Source: Tolypocladium sp. Sup5 PDA-1 | Taxonomy: Eukaryota; Ascomycota; Sordariomycetes; Hypocreales; Ophiocordycipitaceae | Assembly: GCA_000750105.3 (NCBI GenBank) | Contig: JPHH03000024.1 | Coordinates: forward strand, 310,001-374,000 | DNA: 64,000 nt | Reading direction: 5' to 3' | Part shown: piece after piece, positions 23,180-34,183 of the stretch | How positions within the stretch are numbered: position 1 is the first letter of the stretch | How the letters are laid out: the number at the start of each line of letters is the position of its first letter | Position numbers and translations under genes: made by a program | Notes under the pieces: model-generated | Database searches by the model: none | What the model was told of the DNA's origin: nothing | The model's input: only the letters and a program-made list of their open reading frames with translations

Positions 23180-23881
23180 ATTGTGCCAGAGGAGGTAAGC
23201 AGGTTACGATTGTGACCCGAAGTGGGGGAGCGGAAGTTAGAAATGAAGCTCACTGCATAGAAATAGAGTTATACGAAAGCGGTGTGCTGGACGCCGGGAC
23301 CCACCGCACCGGCAGAACCCCTCCTTAAGCTGCTGTTCACACACATGTACTCCCTTCGTTTACTCGCAAACTCATAGCTAATCAAATGTCTGGATCAAGT
23401 CCCGTGCAAGGTCGAAGGCTTCTCGCATGGAGCATCCTATCAAAGGTTAGGCACATTTATCGCGTAGGGCGAGTTTTACACGATGACGACTAGCGAAAAC
23501 CAGCTCTCTCTGGCCTCAACGATGATTGAGAGGGATGGGTTTTTCTTCTTTGGCCACCCTGACGTCCTGGCAACTTTCCACTTCCTTGGTCCGAAATCCC
23601 CTCATATGAGCCTTTACTGCATTTTGGTACGTTGGGCTGCCATATTAGACTACCTCAGTCCTCCGCTGATGACAGAGTTTTTATCCAAGAACATCGCGAT
23701 GGACTAGGAAAATAGAGTTGAATTGAGTTTTGCATCTGTTGAAAGAGCATTCGGCGGTTTATAACCCCAATAACCATGACCTGTTGAAGGCTTTAGACTA
23801 GCTAGGAACACTCAAACCACACATTTGCTCCTAATCACCTCCTGTTCCGTACCGACAGCCAACCCGGAATCCCTCTGTGAC
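23180..23881. other. Intergenic
   Basis: A 74-codon ATG ORF (23483-23707, +) is present but shows no domain. Nothing else is supported. Confidence 0.3.
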
Positions 23882-24575
23882 CTACTGCTTCTGTGTTGTC
23901 CGGTGACCTCCGTGGGGATGACCGTCAGCAGTCTCGTTGCACTTACAAGTGCATCCCCGCTTCCATAGAGGTTTGGAGAAGAACCAGATGGTGGGGAAGG
24001 CTTTCAAGATGGTAGGATACTATACGTGTGAGCTAACTAGTGACATGAGAATAGTGAACATCACATACGTCATTGGGCTGGAGATTGATATTGGCCCTGC
24101 CCTGGGTAAATTCGCAGGAGCCCTCAAAGTTATCTCCGGGGTATCGAGCCAATCCAAATATGTCGGCCAAGCCGCGCAGGGCGAGTTCGGCCTTGAACTT
24201 GGCGATGAACTCAAGGTGTTTGTCGGTAAAATCACCGTCCCGCGTTTTGGAGTAGCGATACTCAATCGGTCTCAAGAGCCCTTCATCGTCAAACGCCCAC
24301 ATGGCTGGCTGGGGCTCATTCATTCCAGAAAACCCGCCCGACCAAGGCGTCGAGGTCCCCATATAATCAACCAGCTTCTCGGTGGGTTCCAGATCAAAGT
24401 GACGGTGAATCATGGCCAATCCGAACCTTCGGTCCATGCCATGCTCGACGAAGAAGTCCTTGAACCAGTCAACATGATTCTGGCCCTTCGCAGCAGCAAA
24501 ACGGGTGTTGGCGCCCTTGATCGTCGGAAGACTGTGGAAGTGGTGGTGCGAGTAGGGAGCAATAGTGGCAGCCAT
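23882..24575 (-). CDS. Conserved fungal hypothetical protein
   Basis: Exons 24575-24069 and 24019-23882 with a 49-nt GTATGT..TATAG intron keep phase and give 214 residues ending TTQKQ. Recognisable conserved blocks are NTRFAAAKGQNHVDWFKDFF, GLAMIHRHFDLEP, GNPxEP-like SGMNEPQPAMWAFDDEG and EGSCEFTQGRANINL. The C-terminus is Cys- and His-rich (KRGCTCKCNETADG, HPHGGH). I know the pattern from moulds but no function is assigned to it; the Cys/His tail may bind metal. Start chosen at the first ATG of the open frame. Confidence 0.7.
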
Positions 24576-26026
24576 TGTGACAACAGGAGAGAGAGAGCTG
24601 TAATTAAGCTTTAAAGTCTTATAAATGTGACCCGGGCAATTACTGGAGTAGAACTGATTCCGAGAAGGTGTCGTGGTAATTCAAGAGGATGTCAGTTAGA
24701 ATGCATGAGCCTACAGTCATGGAAGAGTCTCAACATTTATAGCCCTCGCACAGCAAACGAATTCACCCGGAAGGGCCGGCTAAAGCCAACTTTGATCATC
24801 GTTGTGACTGGAACCCGCAGTTGCGCTCTGACATTTCAGACCAACTGGAACTGAAAGCACGGGTACGTACTCGTACACCGATAAATAGAAAAAAGAAAGG
24901 GCAAAAGCGTCGCCCCTGGCCGTGAGGGCTGCCTAGGTGAGTGGGTCTACTCAGTACGCGTCGCATTGCGGCCATCAGTCATGCATGCAATGGCACGGCA
25001 TCTCTTCCCTTTCGACAAGACGCCTGCCAGCGGATTGGATGCCTTGCAACGTGCAGAGGTGTGGCACCCCTGGGCTCTGGCTGCAAGCCATCACAGCACT
25101 CTGAGGTGTTGAGTTGACTCTTTTCTTTTTCTATTTGTGGAATTTTGGTCTGAATTACTTTTCGATGACTACGGCACATGTGAAATAGAGGATTTGGGGG
25201 CGATGATACGGGACGGCGGCGCAGGGCTAGACTGGCGGCACAGGATGGGAAACATGGGACAGACAATTGGCTCAGGCCAACACTGGCGATGGAAGACACG
25301 GGGAACGACGAGTCAATTGACAATACTACACAATTACGACAGGACTCCAGCTTGGTACTCCCCTTTCCCAGCATCCTTCGATCGCGGACACGGCCCAGGC
25401 CCGTGAGCGGCGACCGTCCAACGCCTTGCAAGATTCTGTGTCAACTCAACTCTTGCTTGCACGCCGATCTCTTCGTTGCACGAGATTCACGGTGGCGGAT
25501 TTGGCGGGTTTTGACGTCCTTTGCCGTCTAATCGTGGCGCATGTCAGGACCCGGGCATTGCATTGATGTCTCTAGGCAGACAGCCAGGGGCTTTGATGAA
25601 AACGGCGAATGGGTCGCCGGGTGCCCGGGTTGCGTGCCCCGTTCGTGCGGCCCTATTCTTCGCAATGTTGGACCGTTGCTACGTCGGTGAGGCAGACGGT
25701 TCACGCGAGGAGGCTCATGGACGAGGCGCCGACGACGCTGGGACGAGAGCCACCAAGGCCAAAACCACGCAGTGACAGATTAATTTGGGCATAGGTGGCA
25801 GGGGCGTGATAAGAAGGCGGCCGAAGAAGCCCTTGTGAGATTCCGCAAAGGAAGGGTGAGGAGGAACTGTGGTCGTTGTATACGTTTTTACCATCAGCTC
25901 TCAGCCGCAGGACTGTACGGATGAGTCTCGCACATCCCAACACTCCGGCAAAGGCACACAGCCACAAAGGATACGTACTTCAGAAGCTAGTGGCTTCGGT
26001 TGTCAGCTTACCCCGCTCCGGTGCCT
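24576..26026. other. Gene-free stretch
   Basis: Several overlapping chance ORFs on both strands, GC-rich between 25.2 and 25.8 kb. I recognise nothing. Confidence 0.4.
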
Positions 26027-26068
26027 ACTGGATTAGTATTGGAGCAACAGCTCCAATACTAATTCAGT
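26027..26068. repeat. Hairpin, 19-bp stem and 4-nt loop
   Basis: Left arm 26027-26045 (ACTGGATTAGTATTGGAGC), loop AACA, right arm 26050-26068. Only one position mismatches. It lies 60 bp before the ATG at 26128, so it may be in a 5' UTR or may be the back-to-back ends of a tiny transposon remnant. Confidence 0.75.
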
Positions 26069-26127
26069 CAGCGCTCCCATCTCTTCTTTTCCTCTCGTTT
26101 TTCCTCAACACGTGATTTCCCTGCTCT

Positions 26128-27713
26128 ATGTCGCGACAAAGAATTGATGACTTTGAAGGCAGCGAAGTTGAATATACTGTCTATTTGTTGTCCCACCTCA
26201 ACTCGACTCCGATCGATGTCATCGAATGTTTGGAAAATGCAGTAAATAGATCACGACAGTTGCTGCCCGCCAACCATCAACCGCAATTCATCTTCTGCAT
26301 AGGTAGGGAGGAATCCGAGGTCAGGCAGAATATCCCGAAATGGCATGAAGCGACGCGTTCTTTCTTCAGCCATATCCCGCGTGATGAGGAAGATTGGGCT
26401 GCAAAAGGCAAGCGGTCTGCTTATCCACAACAGACGACATACTTCGCGCCGTGGAGACCCTCGCAGGCCATTCGAGCTGTCCGATAGTGCCAAACTCCAC
26501 ACAGAACGAGCATTTTTTGGTCAGGCTGGGGACCCGCGCTGGCCAGCTAGGTTCTGAGGCAAAGTTCGCAGAGAAGATATCTCATTATCTTGCCGTGGTG
26601 TTCGCTGCAACATGTCTAGTAGCCGAGGAGTTGGGCCTTCCAGAAGCCACCCTGAACGAAGCGATGTTAGCCTTTTTGGTGGCAACGCGGGGAAAAGATG
26701 TTGCGGAGAACCCTTCAACCTTTCGCAAGATTCGGCGAACGGGAGGATGGATTGTTCTCGAGATGCAGCGGCTTTGCCTGCTAGGGCTCCGGCATCGCGC
26801 TTTTGAGATTTTTTTCCATGGTGAGTAGCCACCCGTGCGCCGCGACTTCGTAGCTAAGAGCGCCAGGCGGCTGTCCCCTATCGACATACCTCAGGTTTCC
26901 AAGGGCGGGCAATGATGAGAACGAGTGCTTCACTACCAAGATATTGTCCTCGCAAAGCGAAATACGTCAGATACCCTCCGAAAAGCATGCCTCCTTGCCA
27001 CTCTGGATTCCTTTCATTATTAAAATGGCTGTAGGAGAGGAGTGGAGGTAAGTTAATATCAAACTGCTACGGGATTATATTGATAAGAATACAGCTACAC
27101 GTCTATTTGCCAGAAACTGAATACGAGTATACTTAACCGAGAGGAAGACTTCGACACATGTATTAAGGTCTATCACTCAAGGAAGCTTGTAGTCGGTGAC
27201 CTTTGGGAGCTATACTGTCTACCCCCAGAACATCACTCCAGGAAAAGGCTTCGCACTGATAAGAATATTCCGGATCGAAGACGAAAGGAGCACCGCCACC
27301 GCAAGTTTCCTGGAAAGAGAGCCCCAGAAGCAATAACACTGGTACAGTCGGCGACAAATGGAGGCCCAGCTGCCGTACCGTCGCAGTTCCAGTCGACTGG
27401 TCTCGCACAGGCTGCGAAGCTCGCAGATCATCGGGCAGTGAATACTGCAGGAGACAATGATTCCATCCCCTTGTTGGGAGCCAGTACTGCCCGAACCGAA
27501 TCAGAAACTAGGGACGAAGACACAGACGTAGCTTCGCCAAGCACGGCAGATCCCCCCAATGACCCTGAGTGGCATTGGAAAGCCCTGGAGGAAGTACTAA
27601 GAACCTCACAGGAAGGGTGGTGGGACTTCGATTTCCGAGAAACTGATGTGACAAGAGCAGAGTATCCGCGGCTAGACCCAACAGCGGCTAATCCTGACCC
27701 TTTAATTGTATGA
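26128..27713 (+). pseudogene. Unknown fungal gene with two frame breaks
   Basis: Opens at ATG 26128 (MSRQRIDDFEGSEVEYTVYL). Near 26390 the coding signal jumps to the next frame (CKRQAVCLSTTDDILRAVE), runs to a strong donor GTGAGT at 26821 and resumes after CTCAG at 26895 (GNDENECFTTKILSS... LPLWIPFIIKMAVGEEW). A second intron, 27048-27094, joins in phase to SYTSICQKLNTSILNREEDF, and the frame stays open to TGA 27711-27713. The phase across the first intron is off by one, which a lost T in the seven-T run before the donor would explain. The gene would be about 480 residues. No domain recognised; the acidic, Pro-rich C-terminal part looks disordered. Confidence 0.45.
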
Positions 27714-28448
27714 TAACTACGGCAGTGTTTTCATGCAATTCAAGACTGTCCTGATTTATGATTTCATGTCCTACTCCTGCCGAATTCACCGCAATCGCTT
27801 TCCCCTTGTCGGTCGAAAGGTCGAACTTGCCGAACATCAGGAAAACTATACATGGACAAGCTATTGAAAGGTGTTCCGGGGCTGTGGACTGGGACTGTTC
27901 GTAACGCGCATCTCCGGATTCCGCCAGCTATATATATCGTCAATACAGCCCGCCTCGAATTGCTGGGTTGCACGTACATGGTCCTTGACATACTCTATGA
28001 TTCGCGACGGTTGCTTCTCCCTGTACGCGTCGGCAAGCTTATTCTTGAGATTGGAAGCATCCCGCGGTATAATTTGCCTTCCGAGGGTCATTTGGATCAC
28101 TGTTGCTTGGGGTGGCCGGTCGCTTAGGGCATGTGAAAAGTCGTCGTTGCTTTCTCGCCGACACCGCCCGACATCCACCTAATGTCAGCCAGGCACGTGA
28201 TGCCCTCCTCATCTTTGGAAGGGAAACGTGGCTGATGATGGTCATGTGCTCTGCTGTGGCTGTGCATTCTCACGAAATCGACGTCATTGGGCTCAACCCC
28301 GCAAGTAGAGGGCGGTCACAGTCGCCTAGGGATTAAATACAGTCCCATCTCTAGTTACTTGAGTGCGGAATCTCGGCAAAAGTGGTGTTCCGTAATATTG
28401 CATAACCTTACGCGAAGCACCGCTTTAAGCGAGCATCAAAGTGAGAGT
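27714..28448. other. Intergenic, possible exon remnant
   Basis: A minus-strand frame about 28055-27861 (ASNLKNKLADAYREKQPSRI then IEYVKDHVRATQQFEAGC) reads like protein, but has no partner exons and no domain that I know. Confidence 0.25.
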
Positions 28449-29852
28449 TCAAAACGCCACCTCTTCGACGCCGATCCTCCGGCCTTCTACTCCAACTGAC
28501 CTCGCTAACATGATGAGCGCAAAAAGCGCTTTAGCGGGGTGCATTGGCTGGGCATCGCTTCCAGCTTGCCTTCGTAACGCATCTACCTGTTCATTGTTGA
28601 TCTCCTTGAACTTATTGGGTATCTCAAAGCTCTGGACTAGCACTCGCCCGACTTGGTAGCTTCGCTCCGACGGTGCATACGATGTACTGCTGGGGAAAAC
28701 AGCCTCTTGCTCCTCTGCCTTTCCCGGCGACGATGAGTGTAACGACGACATGCTGGCTTTTGAGACGGCCCTAGTGCTATGGTAGTGGTGATGCCGATCG
28801 GAAGGTGGTGTGGGCGAAGTCAGGGTGTGCTGTGGAAGTTCTGGCGGCGACGAAGCCACTTCCGGTGAATTGCCCGCGAAGGCCACTGCCCGAGTTCGCT
28901 GCGGAATTTTGACCATAGACGACGTGCTCGGACTATGTTCTTGGAGTGTTCGCTTCCTCTGTGGCCTTGGTGTAGGCAACGAAGGGGTGTCATAGTCGTT
29001 CTCGCCCTTGTCGCCCGGATACCAAGCATCGGAACTGCTAAAGCCTGATTGTAAATCACCGCCTAGCTGTTCCGGCTGGGTTAACGATCGGAGTCCCAAT
29101 TGGTGTACGGAGCGAGGAGTTGCTTCCTCCTCTCGTAGAAATTGAGCAGCCACAAGCTCTTTGCCAGAGAGGACAAAGCCGAAGCGCGTGCGCAGCATTG
29201 TGCAGTAATGTTGCACTTGTGCGAGTGATCCGCGGCGGCAAGAGTGGGTGCCAGGCACAAGCTCTGGACCTTCCGTATCGTTACCCTTACGCTGTTTTTG
29301 CCGAATGATCTTGGTGTCTCCAACAACAAGAATTCTATCTTGCAACGCAAGATCTTCGAGATCCGGAAGACTGATGTCTCTCGGCGTAAAGCTCCCTTCA
29401 ACGACGACCCAGTCCGGAAGGATAGTTGTCCCCTTGCCATCGATGCGATCAGGATGATAGCTATCAAAGGAGCCGGGACCGACTATGGCGGTGACTGCGG
29501 GTTCTTGTGATAAGGACGTAACAATGTGAAGCGCATAATTAACGCGGGATATCAGTGTCCTATTGAAGAGTGCCTCAAGCTGTCTTTCGCTGTAGATGAT
29601 GCGCTCGAAGTCCGGTATCCAAATCTCATTCCACTGACACCTAAAAGTCGTTGCCAGGCGACACTTCAGGGTATCGCTTCTTTTGATGTTGTCACGATTG
29701 AATGCAGGCCATGGCTCGACTAGGCCCAGTTCTTCGTAGCGATCGTCCTCAGCAGGGCCATTGTGAGTGGCAACAACGTGGTTAAGCTCCTCCGCGCCCG
29801 GGTTCGCCCGTGGCTCGAGGAAATCGTCAATCTTTAGTACCTCCCCAGTCAT
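28449..29852 (-). CDS. PD-(D/E)XK nuclease-like fungal protein
   Basis: Single exon, 467 residues from ATG 29852; an upstream GTG at 29909 is in the same frame but ATG is preferred. The centre reads LPDWVVVEG, then ILVVGDTK, followed by a QV.HYC..L..RFGFVLSG block. PD...GDTK is the PD-(D/E)XK active-site pattern, with Asp and the Asp-x-Lys pair, followed by the Gln of the next helix (LAQVQHYC). Known relatives are orphan mould proteins of unknown target. The second half is Ser/Pro-rich and disordered-looking, and the C-terminus is a short hydrophobic helix (AKALFALIMLARSVG). It is divergent from the gene at 30241; the shared 5' region contains the palindrome at 29962-30006. Confidence 0.7.
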   Translation of the reverse strand: MTGEVLKIDDFLEPRANPGAEELNHVVATHNGPAEDDRYEELGLVEPWPAFNRDNIKRSDTLKCRLATTFRCQWNEIWIPDFERIIYSERQLEALFNRTLISRVNYALHIVTSLSQEPAVTAIVGPGSFDSYHPDRIDGKGTTILPDWVVVEGSFTPRDISLPDLEDLALQDRILVVGDTKIIRQKQRKGNDTEGPELVPGTHSCRRGSLAQVQHYCTMLRTRFGFVLSGKELVAAQFLREEEATPRSVHQLGLRSLTQPEQLGGDLQSGFSSSDAWYPGDKGENDYDTPSLPTPRPQRKRTLQEHSPSTSSMVKIPQRTRAVAFAGNSPEVASSPPELPQHTLTSPTPPSDRHHHYHSTRAVSKASMSSLHSSSPGKAEEQEAVFPSSTSYAPSERSYQVGRVLVQSFEIPNKFKEINNEQVDALRRQAGSDAQPMHPAKALFALIMLARSVGVEGRRIGVEEVAF

Positions 29853-30240
29853 TCTTTCGATAGAGCTGAGTTTGGAAATGAAAAGATGGGGTGGAAATCT
29901 TTTGGCCACATGCCCTCGAAAAGGTTAGTCAATCTACCCCACTCGATGGCCCATCGGAAATAGGCGCCCAATACAGGCACGGGGCCCCGTGCCTGTATTG
30001 GGCGCCTCGGAAATTTGGTGGCTGAGTCAGCCACCATGAGCGGATGCCGGTAGGACGGATAAAATGCGCTCCGACACCCGCGTGGCTCGGTTGCCATGAC
30101 GCGAACGTGCGAGGGTGGTCACAACAGAGGGAACAGAGGGAATCAAAACAGAGGGACGGCCCGTGACCTTCCACTTCAACAAACCACCATCAGATACGCG
30201 GCTACGCTGGGAGCAGGCCCGACGAAGCATTACCCGGACC
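29853..30240. promoter_or_regulatory. Shared divergent promoter region
   Basis: 388 bp between two start codons pointing away from each other. Contains a perfect palindrome with flanking direct repeats. No TATA box is convincing. The + strand frame of the right-hand gene is open from 30100, so part may be coding if translation begins upstream of the chosen ATG. Confidence 0.45.
29962..30007. repeat. 46-bp perfect palindrome with 8-bp flanking direct repeats
   Basis: Each half is 23 bp, beginning AGGCGCCCAATACAGGCACG, with no spacer. TCGGAAAT occurs at 29954-29961 and again at 30007-30014, as a target duplication would; the insert is then 29962-30006 (45 nt). It looks like two transposon ends joined back to back. 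Confidence 0.9.
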
Positions 30241-30913
30241 ATGGAGTACCGCCGCCGGTCTTCCTCCGCCACCGCCAGAATTCACAGATCCCGCAAGGAG
30301 TACATTACCCATAAGGTTTGTTCTTGACCCAACCTTGATTCGCCATCCAGCCCTGACGCTACAGGTCCAGTTCAAGCCCAACGAGCAAGCCTTATTCGAC
30401 AAAGAAATCAAGGTTCTTTCCATCGTCTTGCGCTTGCCTTCTCTCAATCGCAAAGCGCCTCGAGTCGTTGGCGGAGATCCTAAGTCGCGCACTCTAGTCC
30501 TCGAATACCCCCGACTGCGATGGTTGCCACTTCATCGACGGGCCCAAAAGTGCAGTCTCGATATCAACACTCTCGGCCGTCTTAAGAGCATGCTCTGCGG
30601 GTCCGTCAACGAGCTGTACTGCCATAATGTGGCCTACCCAGTGCAAGAAGAGACCATCTTTCTTGTCAAACGATCATCCGGCTGGGACTTCTTTCTTGGC
30701 GGCTGGCAGAACTGCACCCTGCGAAACCAAGCAGGAGTGACAGAGTGGAATAAGCAAAAGGAGGCGCAGCTTGAAGAGATAAACCGGCTATTCAAGCAAC
30801 TAGAAGAGCAATCACATGCAACGGGTGGCAGCGAACACGGTGGCGGGGACGATGTTGTCGAGCAGGTTACCGCTGCGGGGCATTCATACGCAGCTGAGGC
30901 AGGCTTGAGCTGA
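30241..30913 (+). CDS. Fungal protein paired with the PD-(D/E)XK-like gene
   Basis: Exons 30241-30315 and 30365-30913 with a 49-nt intron (GTTTGT..CTACAG) in phase 0; 207 residues from ATG 30241. The open frame extends upstream to 30100 without an ATG (RPVTFHFNKPPSDTRLRWEQ), so the true start could be non-AUG or in an unseen exon. Blocks VQFKPNEQALFDKEIKVLSI, RVVGGDPKSRTLVLEYPRL and SGWDFFLGGWQNCTLR suggest a family member, perhaps a degenerate kinase-like N-lobe and hinge, but I cannot name it. The C-terminus has a coiled coil (EAQLEEINRLFKQLEEQ). After the stop the same frame stays open for another 97 codons to about 31207, possibly read-through or an old extension. Confidence 0.55.
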
Positions 30914-31696
30914 CGCCGGTTGGTGCGCTCAGCTTGCATCGTTGGCACAAGAGCGGAAATGCTCAAGGCTGCCAACTACATAGCCGGCATCGATGGTCGA
31001 CAGTCCGGTGGGAATGATGATGCGCCGCGAGCCATGGCGACGTTTCTGCAAGGCTTAGGTTTGGAGGGCTATGAGAGCTGGACTTGCCTGCTGGAGACTG
31101 TGAGGGACAGCCTATGGACTTGGCACCTCATGCTGGGCAACTGCTTCGTTTTGTTGGACGGCGGCGAATGGGTTGGACATTCCCGTGCCGTCCCCGATCT
31201 GGAATAAATCCCCGATCCAGAATAGCCCCCGGCGGCATTGGTCAAGGTAGGATGAGAGTATCCGCGCGTTTGCAGGGTCACTAACGTGGGCGCTACAGTC
31301 TATGGAGATCGAACTCTCCCAAAAGCCGGGGCGAGCGAATGCGAGAAAGCGGAGTCGATCTCCTTGCTCGGCCCGGCCTGGGAGCTGCCGTTGGACTGAC
31401 CCCTGGCAACCGATGAGGGAGCAGTGCAGCTGTACCTGACACAGTAAAATAACACTGCTCGCTGGCTCTAGGGGTGGGCTGCACGGCGTGCGGTAGAACT
31501 AGTGAAGTTGAATGGAGGGTGGCGAGTGCGCGTTTCGTGCCTAGGCCCGTATTTTGAACGTCGACCAGGCGGCCCCGACTCCGTTTGGCATAGTTGATGC
31601 GGGGGACATGTTGAAGCGATGCTTAAGATGCATCCCTGTTGCACAAGGGTCCGACAAGCTTGATTAAGAGGAAGGGAGGCAAAAACAAATACGAGG
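30914..31696. other. Gene-free stretch
   Basis: Holds the open extension after the preceding stop (to 31207) and a short inverted repeat (GAGCAGTG..CACTGCTC, about 31421-31461). The hAT-like reading frame ends at 31697. Confidence 0.4.
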
Positions 31697-33434
31697 GTGA
31701 TCGCCGCTGACTTTTGTCGTTTGCTTTGCCGCCCTGGAGAGTCAGGACTAGTCAATAACCGACTAAACGCCAGTCGGCGTTCAATATAGTCCAAGGCACT
31801 AGTAGTCCCCGCTGCTGAAGCGGCGTCAGCATCTACCTCATGAGCCTTGTTCTTGTACTTCTCTTCCCAGATGGTCTTGAAGCTTCTCTTGTACGTCTTC
31901 TTCCATTCCGAGTCTGACGCAGCTGGTTCCAAATCTGCTCTAGAGCTCGCCATTTCTTGCAGGGGTGGAATATAACTGCTGCTACGTAGGCGGTAGAGGT
32001 CAGCTTGCCATAATAGTCGTTCAGCTTCTTCCATCCAAGCTTGACGTAAATCTTCAAAAGCCTCCGGGTCTTCGCATCCATATCGTCGAATAGGTGAACC
32101 TCTTTCATTGTCTGGTCGTCATTCTCTTTGATTATCACTCCCTGAACGGCCAGCTCGAGGTGGTCAAGAAGCATCTCCACCACCTGGAAGTACTCATCGA
32201 ACCCTCCTGAAGTGGAGCGTTTACCAGCAATGCCCTCGCCCTTCAGTTGCTTTGAGGCGATCTTGAATGGCTGAAGGATCTTCTGAACTGCAGCAACAAC
32301 TTTCCATTTCTCAAAGGAAAGCTTTTCTTTCAATATTGCCGGCCTGTCTTGTTCTTTGCCACCTTGGCTAACCCATCGTTCCTCGATGAGGGAAAGCATC
32401 CTGTTTAAAGCCGAGCGTTTGAGCAGAGCGCGCGAGGCCATTGCCTCATCGGATTGCCAACGAGTACAGACGTTTTGAACCCACGTAAGAACAGGTTCAG
32501 TAGGGGCGGTTTGCCGTTGAGCTTCATGAAAGTCCTCGAGAAGTTGACTGCTCGTTCGAGCGATGCCAATGTTGTGTAGCTTGCGAAATGGCCCAAACTT
32601 GCGGTACTTGTCCACTTTCTTGGCGTTGATGACCTCGGGGACTGGGAACCGATCCTGGCTCTCTTCCGGCGCTATCTCGACGTCGAAGAATTCATCCATG
32701 CTCGGCTCACTGAAGTCGTCGTCCGTCGCCAGCTCGTTGATGGCGTCGGACAGCTGTCGCTGCTCGTCTTCTTCAGTCATAAAGTCCTTATCGCCCCAGT
32801 GGGCAAGCAGCTCGTCGAAATTGTCACTCTTGCTCCCGTACATCATGGCCCGGACCGCCAAGTTCAGAAAATGAGGGGCGCAGCGAATGCGACGCGTCGA
32901 AATTGAACTCTGCGGCGAGTGCTTCCGTAGCCGTATCATTATTCGTAGCGTTATCAAGCGTATAGTACCCGATTCTGAAGCCGAATAACAGTTAACATAC
33001 TCAGTTTGCTGACCCACGGAATTGTTGCCATGGTTCTGTACCTGTCTTGAAGACCAAAAGCGCATATCGTATCTGCAACTTCATCTGCAAGCGCTGCTCC
33101 AGTATGGCGCTTCCTGAGAGCTGACAAAGCCAAAAGGACTCTCCATTGTTTCCAATCTTGGTCGATGAAGTGGGCATTGATACTGTCGGGAAGTCGAGCC
33201 GTCGAAAGTAAAATGAACCACACTTCTCGCTCTTTGAAGCAGCTCGTAAAGCGGACCAAGAGCGCGATTGTACTCGTTTATTGGCAGATTCACAAGCGTT
33301 TTGCCGGTTGGTATCTGCCTTTCCTGAAGAGACGGGTTGCTATAGAGAAGGAGTCGTCTGAAGCGCTCAGAGTTTACGACATTGAACGGCAGGTTATGGT
33401 ATGTGTCAAAATTGAACAGGAGGATGCCATGCAT
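31697..33434 (-). pseudogene. hAT transposase, N-terminal and central part (broken)
   Basis: Cut-and-paste transposase relic. In order along the minus strand: [32 protein letters not shown], then after a shift near 33190 [28 protein letters not shown] in another frame, then [39 protein letters not shown], an acidic [13 protein letters not shown], and [20 protein letters not shown] shift near 31935 leads to [20 protein letters not shown]. The RW / C.aH.lNL / hp..Kw order is the standard hAT RNase-H-like core. At least three frame breaks. The C-terminal dimerisation segment is missing here and is found inverted at 34808. Confidence 0.85.
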
Positions 33435-34183
33435 GAGGGTTATCGAGAGTCAACTAGCCTTGACCACTGCCCAAGTCAAGGGGACGAAGGCCCCAGTTAT
33501 ATACACAACAGCGGTGCCCAAGTGGGTCGGGACGCCTCCTCGGCTGGGGCGGAGTATCGTTTGACAATGCCCACCCAGCGTCATCAACGCCAGAGACTGC
33601 TGTCTTCATGTTTCCATCTTCTTCTTTGAACCAAAATCGAGCAGGGTGAATTTGGCTCAGAGGCGACTCCTATCCCGCGTTGTCGCAGACCATGACACAG
33701 TCAGATGTAAAGAGCCGAGAAGTTTGTCCTCAACATGTCGTAATCGCTGAGAGTAACATCCCTTGAATCAAGAGCAAGAATTATAATACACAATACATAA
33801 GTAAGGTGGTGACCCTGTAATACAACTAGATTCAAGTCGTCTTTGTATATTTATTATCAAATCATCAAATCATCAAATCATTCATGTAACATGAAGTTTA
33901 TAGTCCAAGACTAAATATCCTAGTACCGGAATGCTCCTCGTATATGCGTCGCTACAGTACCCATCACGCCTGCAGAGACGAGATCCGCCAGCGTAGGCCG
34001 CAATTTCCGTTTCAAGAAATTGTGTGGTCACGTTCCGGAGACAAGGTTTGCAACTTTGCGTCGACTGGCCTCAGGGGCCCGGTACCGTCCGGGAATGGCG
34101 CAAACTTGTCAATGAGATAGTACATGTCATTGAATGCCCTTATTCTGGTTAGAAAAGATCCTGTCGGTCATTGATGCCGCAAC
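33435..34183. other. Gene-free stretch with 8-bp microsatellite
   Basis: ATCAAATC is repeated three times at 33856-33879. The area is AT-rich from 33.77 to 33.92 kb. No gene seen. Confidence 0.4.
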
